DNA of 64,000 nt. Source: Rhinopomastus cyanomelas. Its lineage: Eukaryota > Chordata > Aves > Bucerotiformes > Rhinopomastidae. Position 1 is the first letter of the stretch, and every line of letters starts with the position of its first letter. Positions 46,462 to 57,293 of the stretch are shown here, in pieces. The notes under the pieces are model-generated. The model saw nothing but the letters and a program-made list of their open reading frames with translations, did no database searches and was not told the origin of the DNA. The position numbers and the translations under genes are program-made. The stretch spans positions 145,117 to 209,116 of the forward strand of contig VXBP01002900.1 of NCBI GenBank assembly GCA_013400115.1, read 5' to 3'.

Positions 46462-47016
46462 TTTGTGGACAGCATTTTTTCCCTTACAAATAACAGGATT
46501 TGGTGTGGAAAAAAAAGTAAAAGGGATAATTTTGCAGGTTGCTGAAGTCTGGTGGGCTCTGACTGGACCCAGCGAACTGAGCTGATGCAGAGCGGGTTCA
46601 GCGTCGTGATGCGCGGAGATGCTGCCTCAGGTACCGTATCGGGAGATTCTACTGCCATCTCGTGGCAGCTCCTTGACTTGCAGCCCAAAGCGCTGCAGAG
46701 CAGCCGACAGGCTGCAGACAGGAATTTTCTCTCCACCAGCTCACTCGAGCGATCAAGGGGACCCTTTCAAGGAATAAATACCGCCCTAATAACGGAAGAC
46801 AGACGTGCATTATGGAACTGGGGCTCCCGCACACTTGGAAAACAAAAAGAGCCCCAAATAAAAGTCTCAGAAGATGCACAGCCTGCCTAGACCTATCCTA
46901 CTTCCCTGATAGCAGAAGGCAAAAATCACGAGCTGAAAGTTAAGAGAAAAGCCAGAGCTCTCTATGGTGATGTAAAGGAAAATATGCAAGACTCTAACAC
47001 ATCACCTTAGGAACTA
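46462..47016. other. Single-copy stretch, nothing recognised
   Basis: A moderately GC-rich section at 46550-46890 is open on both strands (112 and 122 codons). There is no protein signature, and the minus-strand frame runs into the CR1 at its 3' side. Confidence 0.35.
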
Positions 47017-47107
47017 GCTGGTGATGATCTTGCTCTGGCAGGGGAATTGGACTAGATGGTCTTTCAAGGTCCCTTCCAACCCCTAATGTTGTGTGATTTT
47101 GTGATTT
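47017..47107 (+). mobile_element. CR1 tip only
   Basis: GGTGATGATCTTGCTCTGGCAGG to GTTGTGTGATTTTGTG. A solitary unit-length tip. Confidence 0.85.
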
Positions 47108-47800
47108 GCTTCTTTTACATAGGAATGCTTTTTACTGGGATGTCACTGACATAACAATGCATAAAGCCAGATATTAACTGGGAAATAGGTTTAGCAGTAA
47201 AGTGAAAGGAACTTCCAGATGTTCAGTGACTGGATGTTAATGGAGGGGGGAAAGACAAATTCATCACCAGATGAATATGAGAAGAGGTTTAAGCGAGATT
47301 AAAAACTCACAAGGCCTGTTTAAGTGCCACTGCTGTAAGTGTTCGCCCCATTCCAACATAAAACTGTCCATAAAAGACTTGATTAAAGGACTGCTAAAGC
47401 CAAACCACTCTTGACAGAGCCAGCCAGAAAGACTGCAGTGGCACTGAGCAGTTTATCAGACTAAAGTCATGGCCAGTCTGCTCAGAGAAACACCAGATTT
47501 GAACATCAAAGCACAGAATTACTCACACACACACAGAAAACCACTACTAAAAAACATTTACAAACCCCATTTTGGACTGGATTTAAGGTCATTGTAAGAA
47601 ACTGTATAGGAGGTGGAAGATTCTCTCACAAGACCAACCAAAGCACATAGATTTGAGTAGTCTGCTCTTGTACATCTGAGGGATGCTACGGATATGAAAC
47701 AGCCAGAGAAGTAGCTGAAGGAGATGGAAAACAGCAAAGAAACAGCAGACTTAACCTGAGCAAACACTGAAGGATGGGCCCAAGGGGGAAATGGACAAGA

Positions 47801-47920
47801 ACTGTGGTCCCTTCTAACCCTAACTGATTGTATGACTTGGTCTACGTGATCCTGCTGTGGCAGGAGGATTGGACTGGATGGTCTTTCGAGGTCCCTTCCA
47901 ATTGCTAATGTTCTATGATT
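47801..47920 (+). mobile_element. Composite CR1 tip: old module plus young tip
   Basis: An older-type tail module (CTGTGGTCCCTTCTAACCCT, AACTGATTGTATGA) is joined at GACTTGGTCTA to a young tip with tail TTCTATGATTG. Nothing CR1-like precedes the old module. Left edge and join match the composites at 8707 and 56999. Confidence 0.88.
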
Positions 47921-48091
47921 GTAACTACGGGGGCCAGATGCTGCCTGAAAGTCAGGAGTATGGTTCAATATGCAGTGTATTGCTCTTTAGTTCATCCTGC
48001 TGTCCAGAGACAGGGCTGGAGAAGACCTGGAGGGAGGGAGGAGGCAGAGTCCTGTGGTTGCAACCTGCAGCAGGGCTACCCTGCATCCTTC

Positions 48092-48222
48092 TCACAGAAT
48101 CACAGAACATTAGGGATTGGAAGGGACCTCCAAAGATCATCCAGTCCAATCCCCCTGCCACAGTGGGATCACCTAGACCCAGTTGCACAGGAACATGTCC
48201 AGGTGGGTTTTAAACCTCTCTC
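48092..48222 (-). mobile_element. CR1 3' end
   Basis: Single tip, linker and GGTTTTAAACCTCTC. Confidence 0.9.
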
Positions 48223-48681
48223 AAGCCACCTGGTTCTCCAGCGAATTCCTGTTGTGGCTGTAACAAGCAAAAGCTCCAGCTTTCACAGCTCGTGAGGAAA
48301 AGACGGTCCTTCTTGATGCATCTCCATCTCTACATTTGCAGTTCACCCAAATGGAATGATCTACACAGAAGGATCCCTGGCAGTATAAATAGGTCTTCTC
48401 AAAAAGAACACATTTACAGCAGCATTAAAGAAACCTCAAAACTAAAAAGCATTTTGATTGCAGCGGGCCATCTCGCACGCCCGCCCCTCGCTGAAATTGA
48501 GCTGCATTAGCTAATCAGTGAAGAAATAAGAGAAGCAGTATCTTGGTGTGGATTAACAGCGCTGGCTCTGGAAGACAGTTAACTGAGATCCCAAACACTA
48601 GGAATTACAAGCAAGAGACCAGAACACTCAGAATTAGCCCATGTTCTGGAGCGCGGCAGCACTTCCACGTCACAGAAGCTT

Positions 48682-48948
48682 TCACAGAATCACAGAACAT
48701 TAGGGATTGGAAGGGACCTCGAAAGATCATCTAGTCCAGTCCCCCTGCCAGAGCAGCATCACCTAGATCCAGTCACACAGAAACATGTCCAGGTGGATTT
48801 AAAACCTCTCCAGAGAAGGAGACTCCACAACCCTGCTGGGCAGCCTGTTCCAGGGCTCCATCACCCTCACCATGGAAAAGTTCCTTCTCATATTGATGTG
48901 GAACCTCCTCTGTTCCAGCTGACACCCATCACCCCTCGTCCTATCATT
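48682..48948 (-). mobile_element. CR1 LINE 3' half
   Basis: Tip, linker, UTR and ORF2 end to CTCGTCCTATCATT in normal order. Confidence 0.92.
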
Positions 48949-48991
48949 CACTCTAACAAAATGCAATACAGACCCTGCTGCTATAAGCTTC

Positions 48992-49054
48992 AACAGGAAC
49001 ATGTCCAGGTGGGTTTTAAACATCTCCAGAGAAGGAGACTCCACAACCCCCCTG
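48992..49054 (-). mobile_element. CR1 UTR fragment lacking the tip
   Basis: AACAGGAACATGTCCAGG through CATCTCCAGAGAAGGAGACT to CACAACCCCCCTGG, with no tip on its left. It lies 43 bp from another minus-strand CR1, perhaps as a partial local duplication of the same region. Confidence 0.85.
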
Positions 49055-49905
49055 GTAACTTCAGTTTTAACTGCCATAACAGTACAAGCGCTGTGACTCC
49101 ATGGACCAACCCAACGTTAACTTTGGGCGCTCTTCTGATCTGGTACTGCTGACACATCACAATTTCTACTCATTATTGTATTTAATGAACCCTCCATTAG
49201 CCAGGGCAACGGGGAGACTGAAGACAGAAGAACCCAGGTAAAGCAAGAACAAGGGTAACACAAAACAGATGTAAATTAGGTCCTAGGAACAGAGTAAACA
49301 CATTTTGCTTTGAAAAGGCTGGTATGGAGAACCAGGCAGCAAACATCATGAAAATGAGGTGACGGGGCCAGCAGTTAATCCACAACTCAAACAATCTTCA
49401 CAGAGCTAATGAAATGTTCGTTGTCCACGTTTCCACCTGCAGAACCCTCTCTGCTGCTCTTCTGGCCAAAAAGTGCAGCCCCTGGCTGGGGTAGTCCCAC
49501 GACTTCAGCAACTGGGGGGAAAAACACAATCTAATCTGGAGAGATCCAGTTTCATGGACAGAGAGGTTCTCCAGTTGTAATTAGTGAAGGTGGAAATCAC
49601 GACTGGTCCCTAATGCTTTGCAGACCATCTAATTTCCAGCAGACCGCAGATCTCTGGAGGTGGGGACTAATGGAAAGCAGGTCCTGGGCTTCACGTGCAC
49701 ACCGCACGCTTTTCAAAGCATCCTCACCGACCGCTGCACTGAGACAAATCCCAGCCTGACCAAGCAGCTGTTTTGGGGGCAAGTCTACAAAACCAAGAGG
49801 TGCTTTGATGGTTTTTTATTTTAAGGAGAAAAACCACTTTTAATTCTTCTGCCCTGCAAACAAGAAACTTTGCTCCATCTCTTTGCACTACAGGCACCAA
49901 GTTAA

Positions 49906-50014
49906 AGGCCACCTGGATGTGCAACTTGGTCTAGGTGATCCTGCTGTTGCAGGGGGTTGGACTGGATGATCTTTCGAGGTCCCTTCCGATCCCTAATGTT
50001 CTGTGATTCTGTGT
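49906..50014 (+). mobile_element. CR1 3' end with short internal deletion
   Basis: AGGCCACCTGGATGTGCAACTTGG lacks the GTTCCTGT of the usual GATGTGTTCCTGTGCGAC. One tip with GTTCTGTGATTCTGTG follows. Confidence 0.9.
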
Positions 50015-50079
50015 TAAGAGAACACCTGGATGTCATAGCAGCAGACAGAACTCAGCAAATGTACATGCAAATCTGATGT

Positions 50080-50327
50080 GAAGTCTCCTTCTCTAGAGAT
50101 GTTTAAAACCCGCCTGGACATGTTCCTGTGTGACTTGGTCTAGATGGTTCTAGATGGTTCTAGATGGCTCTGGCAGGGGGATTGGACTGGATGATCCTTC
50201 AAGGTCACTTCCAGTCCTCAATGGTCTGTGATTCAGTGTGATTCTGTGATCCTGCTGTGGTGGGGGGACTGGACAAGATGATCCTTCAAGGTTCCTTCCA
50301 ATCCCTAATGTTCTGTGATTCTGTGAT
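50080..50327 (+). mobile_element. CR1 3' end with two tips and a 10-bp micro-repeat
   Basis: GTGAAGTCTCCTTCTCTAGAG, linker, then a first tip in which TCTAGATGGT is repeated about three times (50139-50170) in place of the GTGATCCTGC section. A second tip re-enters at TCTGTGATCCTGCTGTGG. Tails are TCTGTG type. Confidence 0.9.
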
Positions 50328-50542
50328 GGTAATTAGGGGTGACAAACAAGAACCCTGCAAATACCCAGCGAGCAGCTACCAAAAAGTATCAGTAGCACAT
50401 AAATGAGTTAACAGTCTTCTTGTAGCATCTTTAGGAAATAAACAAAGGGAAGTTATAAACACAGTCTAAATATTTGGATGAAAACTTGTCCATGTTGCCA
50501 CAGAGTGAAAGCAGCCAGGTGCTGGATGTTTAGCAGAGAATT

Positions 50543-50886
50543 CACAGGATCGCAGAGTCACAGAACATTAGGGATTGGAAGGGACCTCCAAAGATCATCC
50601 AGTCCACCCCCACTGGCAGAGCAGGATCACCTAGACCAAGTCATAGAATCATAAAACATTAGGGATTGGAAGGGACCTCCAAAGATCATCCAGTCCACCG
50701 CCCCTGGCAGAGTAGGATCACCTAGACCAAGTCATAGAATCATAAAACATTAGGGATTGGAAGGGACCTCCAAAGATCATCTAGTCCACTCCCCCTGCCA
50801 CAGCAGGATCACCTAGATTCAGTCACACAGGAACACATCCAGGTGGGTCCTAAATGTCTCCAGAGAAGGAGACCCCACAACCTCTC
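50543..50886 (-). mobile_element. CR1 3' end with three tandem 91-bp tips
   Basis: The second and third tips start with GTCATAGAATCATAAAAC at 50640 and 50731, exactly 91 bp apart. All three share GACCTCCAAAGATCATC and the first two share the private GTCCACC and TGGCAGAG changes. This implies multiplication after or during insertion of this copy. The linker and UTR follow to CACAACCTCTC. Confidence 0.93.
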
Positions 50887-51739
50887 TCTTAACACAGATG
50901 CAGGGTCTGGTCACCTTCCCATCAAAGTCAGAGGCGCATTTCCCACTGAACACAGGGCCTTTACACAACAGACAGGGCACCTTTGTATTTCCTACTGAAT
51001 ATGAAAAAGAGAAGCCTGAGGACCCAAGTGTTTGATCAAAAAGAAAACAAACACATCTTATGGGCTTTTTAATAACTTTTTCCCCAATAAAAAAGAGTGA
51101 AGCTGGTCTGCAGTTACGATACCTGTTTGAACAGAAAGTGTATTTTCTTCCCAGCAAGGCATTATATCATTCACTCTGTGAACACAGAGATGTAATATAA
51201 AGTAATAAAGAGGAAAAACAACATAAAGTAAGATTCAGACATATTAAATTGCTTAATGAAAACACAAGAGAGAAAGAGTGAGTGGAAAATACCGTTTCCT
51301 TTATTGAGAAAAATCCCTTTTCAAATGCTTAATCAATAATAAGGTTCATTCCTCCTGACCTGAGATGGGGTTTTTTATTTTAGAAAATGATTAAATATCT
51401 TTAATGACTATAGATTGTCATCTCTCTGCAGCCCAGCCTGGCAGCATCATCCCGGACAGACGGCTCCCTGCTCACTCCGCTTCCTTCCGGCAGCTGACTG
51501 CTCCAAGCCGTGCGTCTCGGCTTCATTTCAGATCACTCCTGCCACTGCAAACACACACTTGCATGTGCACCTGGGGAAAAGGAACTCCTACAGGCTCGTG
51601 CTGCTGGTAATTTGGAAATGAGTCAGATTAAGGTGGGACGTTTGTTATCCTTTAATGTGTTTATGTTCTCGTGCTGCAGCGCAGATCGGGGCGATGAGAA
51701 TATCAGAGTCGAACCCCCAATATTCCTGTTCCCATATTA
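50887..51739. other. Single-copy stretch, AT-rich
   Basis: No CR1. ATTTTAGAAAATGATTAAAT and TCTTTAATGAC near 51375-51410 give a mild conserved-element look. No exon was recognised. Confidence 0.3.
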
Positions 51740-51797
51740 TCACAGTATCACAGTAATGATAAGGTTGGAAAAGACCTTAAAGATCATCCAGTCCAAC
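51740..51797 (-). mobile_element. Old-type CR1 tip
   Basis: TCACAGTATCACAGTAATGATAAGGTTGGAAAAGACC, then TTAAAGATCATCCAGTCCAAC, the classical older avian CR1 3' end. It is cut exactly where the next young tail starts. Confidence 0.8.
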
Positions 51798-51902
51798 ACA
51801 CAGAATCATTAGGGATTGGAAGGGACCTCGAAAGAGCATCCAGTCCAATCCCCCTGCCACAGCAGGATCCCCTAGACCAAGTCACACAGGAACACATCCA
51901 TG
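51797..51902 (-). mobile_element. CR1 tip plus linker
   Basis: ACACAGAATCATTAGGG to CACAGGAACACATCCATG. It is inserted directly against the old-type tip, whose octamer-like CAACACA may have served as the target. Confidence 0.9.
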
Positions 51903-52144
51903 TTACTCTTTAACCCTAATTAATTGTCCACGGACTATTAACAGGAGTAGGATGTAAGACCCACATCAGCGTGTGAGGCCTTCAACCCACCTACTCTTCC
52001 ATCTGCTGCCCAAGTATCTACAGTACAGGATGCTCCTGTAACCTCTCACTCCTCCTTGCTCCACAGGATGGAGTCTCAGAACTATCACTTGAAGTGCACC
52101 TCTCCATCTGTTGCCCCGACAAGCTGTGGAGCACTCATCTTCTC

Positions 52145-52199
52145 TCAGAATCATCAAATCACTATGGCTGGAAAGGACCTTCACGATCATCAAGTCCAG
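52145..52199 (-). mobile_element. Old-type CR1 tip, diverged
   Basis: TCAGAATCATCAAATCACTATGGCTGGAAAGGACC, then TTCACGATCATCAAGTCCAG. It differs from both other tip classes and may be a third CR1 subfamily. Confidence 0.65.
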
Positions 52200-52305
52200 A
52201 AGGACTTTATATTTCTTAATCTTGATCAGTTTCTTTCTCCTAGTATGGGACCAGTGTCGCATGGAGAAGGAGGCTCAAGTCATCTGCAGCCACGGTGCAG
52301 GGAAG

Positions 52306-52328
52306 GAGGTTTGGTTTGGTTTGGTTGG
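52306..52328. repeat. (TTGGT)n short repeat
   Basis: Four copies of the pentamer TTGGT, followed by TGGGGG. Confidence 0.8.
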
Positions 52329-52583
52329 GGGTGGTCTTACAAGGTAGGTATGCAGCAGTCAGGCAAGTGAGGAGACAAGAAGTACTACTGGGACAGAGGG
52401 AAAGGTGCAGGTGGCTCTGAGCCACGTGAAGACATCAAAAAGTTTGATGCTGGACTAGTCCATTCCTTCTCCATTTGTCCTATGATCAGACATCACAACA
52501 GCATCCAGTTCCTACACACATGGACAGCAGGCATTAAAAAATGAGTACAGGGCCAGCACTCTCCACAAAAATCAACATCATGT

Positions 52584-52846
52584 TCACAGAATCAAGAACA
52601 TTAGGGACTGGAAGGGACCTCAAAAGATCATCCAGTCCAATCCCCTGTGTCACATAGCAGGATCACCTAGACCAAGTCACACAGGAACACATCCAGGTGG
52701 GTTTTAAATGTCTCCGGAGAAGGAGACTCCACAACCCCCCTGGGAAGCCCCTTCCAGTGCTCTGTCACCCTCACTATGAAGAAGTTCCTTCTGATATTGA
52801 CGAGGAACCTCCTCTGTTCCAGCTCACAGCCACTGCCCCTTGTCCC
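52584..52846 (-). mobile_element. CR1 LINE, variant with GTGTCACATAG tip insertion
   Basis: The order is normal through tip, linker, UTR and ORF2 end to CTGCCCCTTGTCC. It shares CCCCTGTGTCACATAGCAGG and GGACTGGAAGG with the copy at 35619. Confidence 0.92.
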
Positions 52847-53449
52847 TAATCTTTCTCATTTTCACTTTTAATTCCCCTAGCGTGGGGCTGGCAGAGCTGC
52901 ACCGAGTGCCATGACAACCAACAGACACATCAGGTGTCTGCACAGCCACCCTGCTTGTTACCTGGGGAAAAATGCAGGCACCAAGTGCTCAAACTCCTTT
53001 AAAACCTACTGAATATAAATACTACTGTTTGACCTAGATAGCTGAATGCAACGCACCGCAACATCCCAAAGCAAGAAAAACCCCTCCAAGTGTAAAAGCA
53101 GGTGTTACAGACACCAGGCAAAGCAGCTACGAGTTCATCAGTCATACAAAGCGTTTGGAACGTGGGCACTTTCATAAATTAATACACATTGCAAACCTGG
53201 GTAATTAGTAACCCTGAAGAAAAACGTGTTTTAAGATGCCCCTGGAGTTTCAGCTTTTGCCCCTTATTAGAACCTCAGAGCAGGCAGGTGGAACCCCGCA
53301 GCTCTCAGCAGAATCCTTCCAGGACATGAGCTATCACTACACAGACATGCAAACACACATCAGCTACGTAAAGATAGAGGAATCTCATGCCAGTAGCCAT
53401 CACACAGGCACCACTTACAAACAGGTGCATGTTCCGTGTGATTCTGTGC

Positions 53450-53640
53450 ACTTGAGTCCCTGGAGGTATTTAAGAAACACATAGACATGGTGCATCTTGA
53501 CCTGCTCTAGTGGCAGGCATTCAGGGGTTAGTTTGAGTTTGTCGCTCCATCAGGTATTTAGGCTTTTTGTTGTTTATGGGTCTGGTTGGACTCGGTGAGC
53601 TGGGAGGTCCTTTCCAGCCATGATGAATCTGTGATTCCAT
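53450..53640 (+). mobile_element. Old CR1 3' end
   Basis: CTTGAGTCCCTGGAGGTATTTAAG, AACACATAGACATGGTGC, then GGTTGGACTCGGTGAGCTGG and GAGGTCCTTTCCAGCCATGATG with a GAATCTGTGATTCC tail. The central 60 bp is unlike CR1. Confidence 0.75.
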
Positions 53641-53972
53641 ACCACAGAAGGCAGGTTGTTGTTAATAAAAAAAGCTAATAAACAAGGCTTTGTGACTTTT
53701 CATCAGAAAAGCCCAATAAACACAAGAGCTGGCTTTCTCCTGATCAGCTCTTCACGGCAGAACCTCAACATAACTTATTCTACCCACTCAACATTTTCAC
53801 TGCTTATCTGTTTAAAATTGATCCCTCTTTTCTTGTTTACTGCTGCAATAATGGCTCTGCAGCTGAAAGGAAAGGGGATTATTCTAGAAATGAAAGGAAC
53901 ACAGTAGGATTCATGTTGAGATATTTCCCTCATATTGTGGAGCTATAAAGATGAAGAAGGAAGCTGTTGGAG

Positions 53973-54070
53973 GGAAGGGGCTGCCACGTCGTTTGAGACC
54001 CGCCTGGATGTGTTCCTGTGTGACTTGGTCTAGGTGGTCCTGCTGTGGCAGGGGGTTGGACTAGATGATC
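53973..54070 (+). mobile_element. CR1 3' end, cut inside the tip
   Basis: GAAGGGGCTGCC, then GTTTGAGACCCGCCTGGATGTG, linker, and a tip ending at GGACTAGATGATCTAG. The tail is absent and an old minus-strand CR1 begins within 10 bp. Confidence 0.85.
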
Positions 54071-54076
54071 TAGTGT

Positions 54077-54160
54077 CCTTTCAGATAGTTGTAGACAGAG
54101 ATGAGGTCTCTGCAACCATCCTCAAACCAAACAGGCCCAACTCTCTCAATGTCTCCTCAT
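54077..54160 (-). mobile_element. Old CR1 ORF2 fragment
   Basis: CCTTTCAGATAGTTGTAGACAGAG, ATGAGGTCTCTGC and CAACTCTCTCAATGTCTCC correspond to the antisense of the older CR1 C-terminal coding region. Confidence 0.7.
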
Positions 54161-55569
54161 TTATTCTCCAGGCTGTGACTCTCTCATTCAGAAGTCATTC
54201 AGTCTCACAACAGTGGCAGAGCCAGAGGGACAAAAGTGAGAATAGGTCCTCTAAGCTGCTGTCCATGAAGCAGAGTGGTAAGACATGCACTGTTCCTTCC
54301 CCAGCACACCAGCCTCGCTGCTACCGGGCTCCAGTGATGCCAGCCCAGGACCTCGGAGACACCCAACTCCACACAGGCACGTTGCTCTAGCAGAGAACCT
54401 TGTCCCAGGCTCCACCTGCGATGGTTTCCCCCTGGGTGAAATGCAATAGGGCTGAGCTTGCTGCCTCACCCCCTGGGACCTCCTGACTACTGAGTGATTG
54501 ATGTCATAATCCCAACACTGTGTGGGAAAGGGGTTTGATGTTTAAAACATCTTCCCAAGTGTATTTTATTAAGCAGCCTCTCACCTAAATGACTTATTTC
54601 CTTCACTTTACTGCAGAGCAGTCATTCCCCTTCCAAGCAGGTTTTACTTCTGAAACAATTTGCCTGCATTAAGCTAACAAACCCATGAGTGGCCTCAAAC
54701 TGGTTATCTCTGGCTTCCTACATCGTGCATCTAGCAAGAGCAAGACACCACCCAGCCTCAGCTCTCACTGAGTTTATCTGAGCTAAGGGTCTCCAGCACA
54801 TCACAAGGGGGACACAGAGCAAACAACCCTTAGGACCTTCCTTGAACCCTTTTCCTTCTCTGCTGCCTACACCTTCTGGCCTCACCGTTCTTGTAGTGAT
54901 ACCCCTGAAGGAAGCAGGGGGTTTCACTATGTCTTGACACAGTCACAGCACATGTGTAGTTCCACAGGATGTGTGTCTCTGCCCGACACGTTCTTTACTG
55001 CATAACCTCTATTTAGCTCTATTTTCTAGAGATAAACATCAAAATTAGTTTCAAAATTAAATACCTCTCTATGGTCCAGGTGGCCGACGTTAGTTTTAAT
55101 TCCCTTTCCAAGGTCTTAGGACTTAACCATCAATTTCTACAAAGGGCTACCCCTTAGAACTTGCTTCTTAAACACTGAGGCTTATGCTTGCTTCAAAACA
55201 TCAAGTGCATTTATCTCATTTCACATTCATTTTGATATTGTTTGGGTATCATTTATGTTCACTCTAATGGCCACTTGGTTTCATTTGCTGCACTGTCTAC
55301 ATTTTCTTTTGTTCCCATCAACCCAACTAGTTGTTTAATGGTTGGGTATGAATTTGCATGTGTTTGATCTCAGGTGCCTCTCTGCCTAAAGAATTAACGG
55401 TGCTTCTGATAATATCTACTGCAAAGGTATCTTATTTTGAACAACTCTTTTGACCTACTTGCTTCCATAATGTTTGAGGTTTCTGTCAACGTGATTTCTC
55501 TTTATCATTTTTCTTCCCTTCCCTTTACCAGAGGCTGATTCGCTTCTAACAACCTATTTCTTTGCAGTT
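54161..55569. other. Single-copy stretch, nothing recognised
   Basis: About 1.4 kb without CR1 or credible exon. Positions 55000-55560 are T-rich on the plus strand. Confidence 0.35.
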
Positions 55570-55648
55570 CACAGAATCCCAGAACGTCGGGGATTGGAAG
55601 GGACCGTAAAGATCATCCAGCCCAATCCCCCTGCCGGAGCAGAATCAT
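55570..55648 (-). mobile_element. CR1 tip, left half of an inverted pair
   Basis: CACAGAATCCCAGAACGTCGGGG to GCCGGAGCAGAATCATTC. It lies 27 bp from a plus-strand tip. Confidence 0.85.
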
Positions 55649-55675
55649 TCTCTTCTATTTTTTAATTTACCTAGG

Positions 55676-55769
55676 TGATGGTCTAGGTGATCCTGCTGTG
55701 GCAGGGGATTGGGCTAGATGATCTTTCGAGGTCCCTTCCAATCCCTAATGATTCTGTGATTCTATGATT
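55676..55769 (+). mobile_element. CR1 tip, right half of an inverted pair
   Basis: GATGGTCTAGGTGATCC to GATTCTGTGATTCTATGATT. With 55570-55648 it forms an inverted repeat with tails pointing outward. Confidence 0.9.
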
Positions 55770-56119
55770 GAAGTCCCCAGCTTCCAAAAGCATTAATTTT
55801 ACATTTTGTCAAATAGAAGGAAGTGCAGTGGATTCAAATAGAATCAGACTGACTAATCTTACCCAGGTAATGCCCTTTTTCCTTCACTTTGAAGAATTCA
55901 ACAGCTGTGGATGGAATCCTTGTTTCTGTGATAAGGTGTGATGCATCAGACCTGATACACAAAACTATCTCTCACTTTTCGAAACCATCAGAGTTATTTG
56001 AGTAATGTGCAGACATTCCCAATCCATCGAGTAGGAATTTTGTTTTACAAAGATCCCAGTCCTGCAATCCAATCCAAGCAGAAGAGCCCTTTCACTTCTG
56101 ATGAAAGCCAGTGAATCCA

Positions 56120-56198
56120 TTGGTCTAGGTGATCCTGCTGTGGCAGGGGGATTGGACTGGATGATCTTCCAATCCCTAATGATTCTATGATTCTATGA
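56120..56198 (+). mobile_element. CR1 tip with 14-bp deletion
   Basis: TTGGTCTAGGTGATCC to GATGATC, then TTCCAATCCCTAATG, missing the TTTCGAGGTCCC section. Tail GATTCTATGATTCTATG. The identical deletion is seen at 45808. Confidence 0.9.
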
Positions 56199-56998
56199 AA
56201 ACCAATTATAAAGATTTAGAATTGTTCTTTCCTATCAAGACTGTTTCATCCACAGGCAGCGCTGCAATTAGACAGCCATTACCTCTCCTGCACGACCAAT
56301 TAACAAGCTAAAACTGCAATGGCTAAGGATACAATGAACTGGAAGCTCCATGTTGCCACAGACTTTCACCACCTCCTTATAACGGATCGAGAGTGTTTTC
56401 TGATTTATCTCTTTGAAAAAAAGAAAGAAGTTGAAGCTGCTTGACAAATATTTCATGGTCCTCACACAGCTCACTGCTGCCACTTGTTTGGAAAAATGAA
56501 AGGCAAGTTGAAAAATGCACCTTTCCCATTTTCATCTCTAATTGAATTTTCTCTTGACCCCCTTATTCCCCATGGCTGTATTTCCGGGTTTGATGATAAG
56601 AAAAAGAATTTTGTATTTGGATAATACAATTTTCTCACTTGCCTTCAGCGACCTTCAGCTCAATTTCCTCTCCCAAGAGACACTGTATATTATAGGACTG
56701 AATCAAATTCCTTATTCATAGGAAAAAAAAAAGTTCCAATTTAATCTGAATATTCAGCATTTTGCACTGGTCGGGGTGATGGATGGCAAATTGAAATGCT
56801 TTTGGTTCAGGTAATCAAATGGTAGAATTCAGGCTTGTATTGAAAAAAATAATGAAGTCTATTCAATATTCTCATAAGGCACACAAAATGCACATTACAC
56901 CGTAGGACCAGGGTTCTTTCTTATTAGCTACCCAACAACATCTCCTTTGCAGAAACTAAGAGTAAAACATTAAGAACTGATGTAGGTTAGTGCATGAT
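56199..56998. other. Single-copy stretch with strong conserved-element look
   Basis: This is a CR1-free AT-rich 800-bp block with GCAATTAGACAGCCATTACC, GACCAATTAACAAGC, CTAATTGAATTTTC, CAATTTAATCTG and GGTAATCAAATGG. The density of TAAT and CAAT cores and the sharp exclusion of CR1 are consistent with a constrained regulatory block, but this is inference. Confidence 0.35.
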
Positions 56999-57293
56999 CC
57001 TGTGGTCCCTTCTAACCCAGACTGACTCTATGACTTGGTCTAGGTGATCCTGCTCTGGCAGGGGGATTGGACTGGATGATCTTTTGAGGTCCCTTCCAAT
57101 CCCTAATGATTCCATGACTTGGTCTAGGTGGTCCTGCTCTGGCAGGGGGATTGGACTGGATGATCTTTGGAGGTCCCTTCCAATCCCTAATGATTCCATG
57201 ACTTGGTCTAGGTGGTCCTGCTCTGGCAGGGGGATTGGACTGGATGATCTTTGGAGGTCCCTTCCAATCCCTAATGATTCTATAACTCTATGA
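56999..57293 (+). mobile_element. Composite CR1 array: old module plus three 84-bp young tips
   Basis: An older tail module (CTGTGGTCCCTTCTAACCCA, GACTGACTCTATGA) is followed by tips starting with GACTTGG at 57032, 57116 and 57200, an exact 84-bp period. Units 2 and 3 share GGTGGTCC and CTTTGGAGG; unit 1 has GGTGATCC and CTTTTGAGG. Open frames on both strands simply echo the 84-bp (28-codon) period. Confidence 0.94.
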
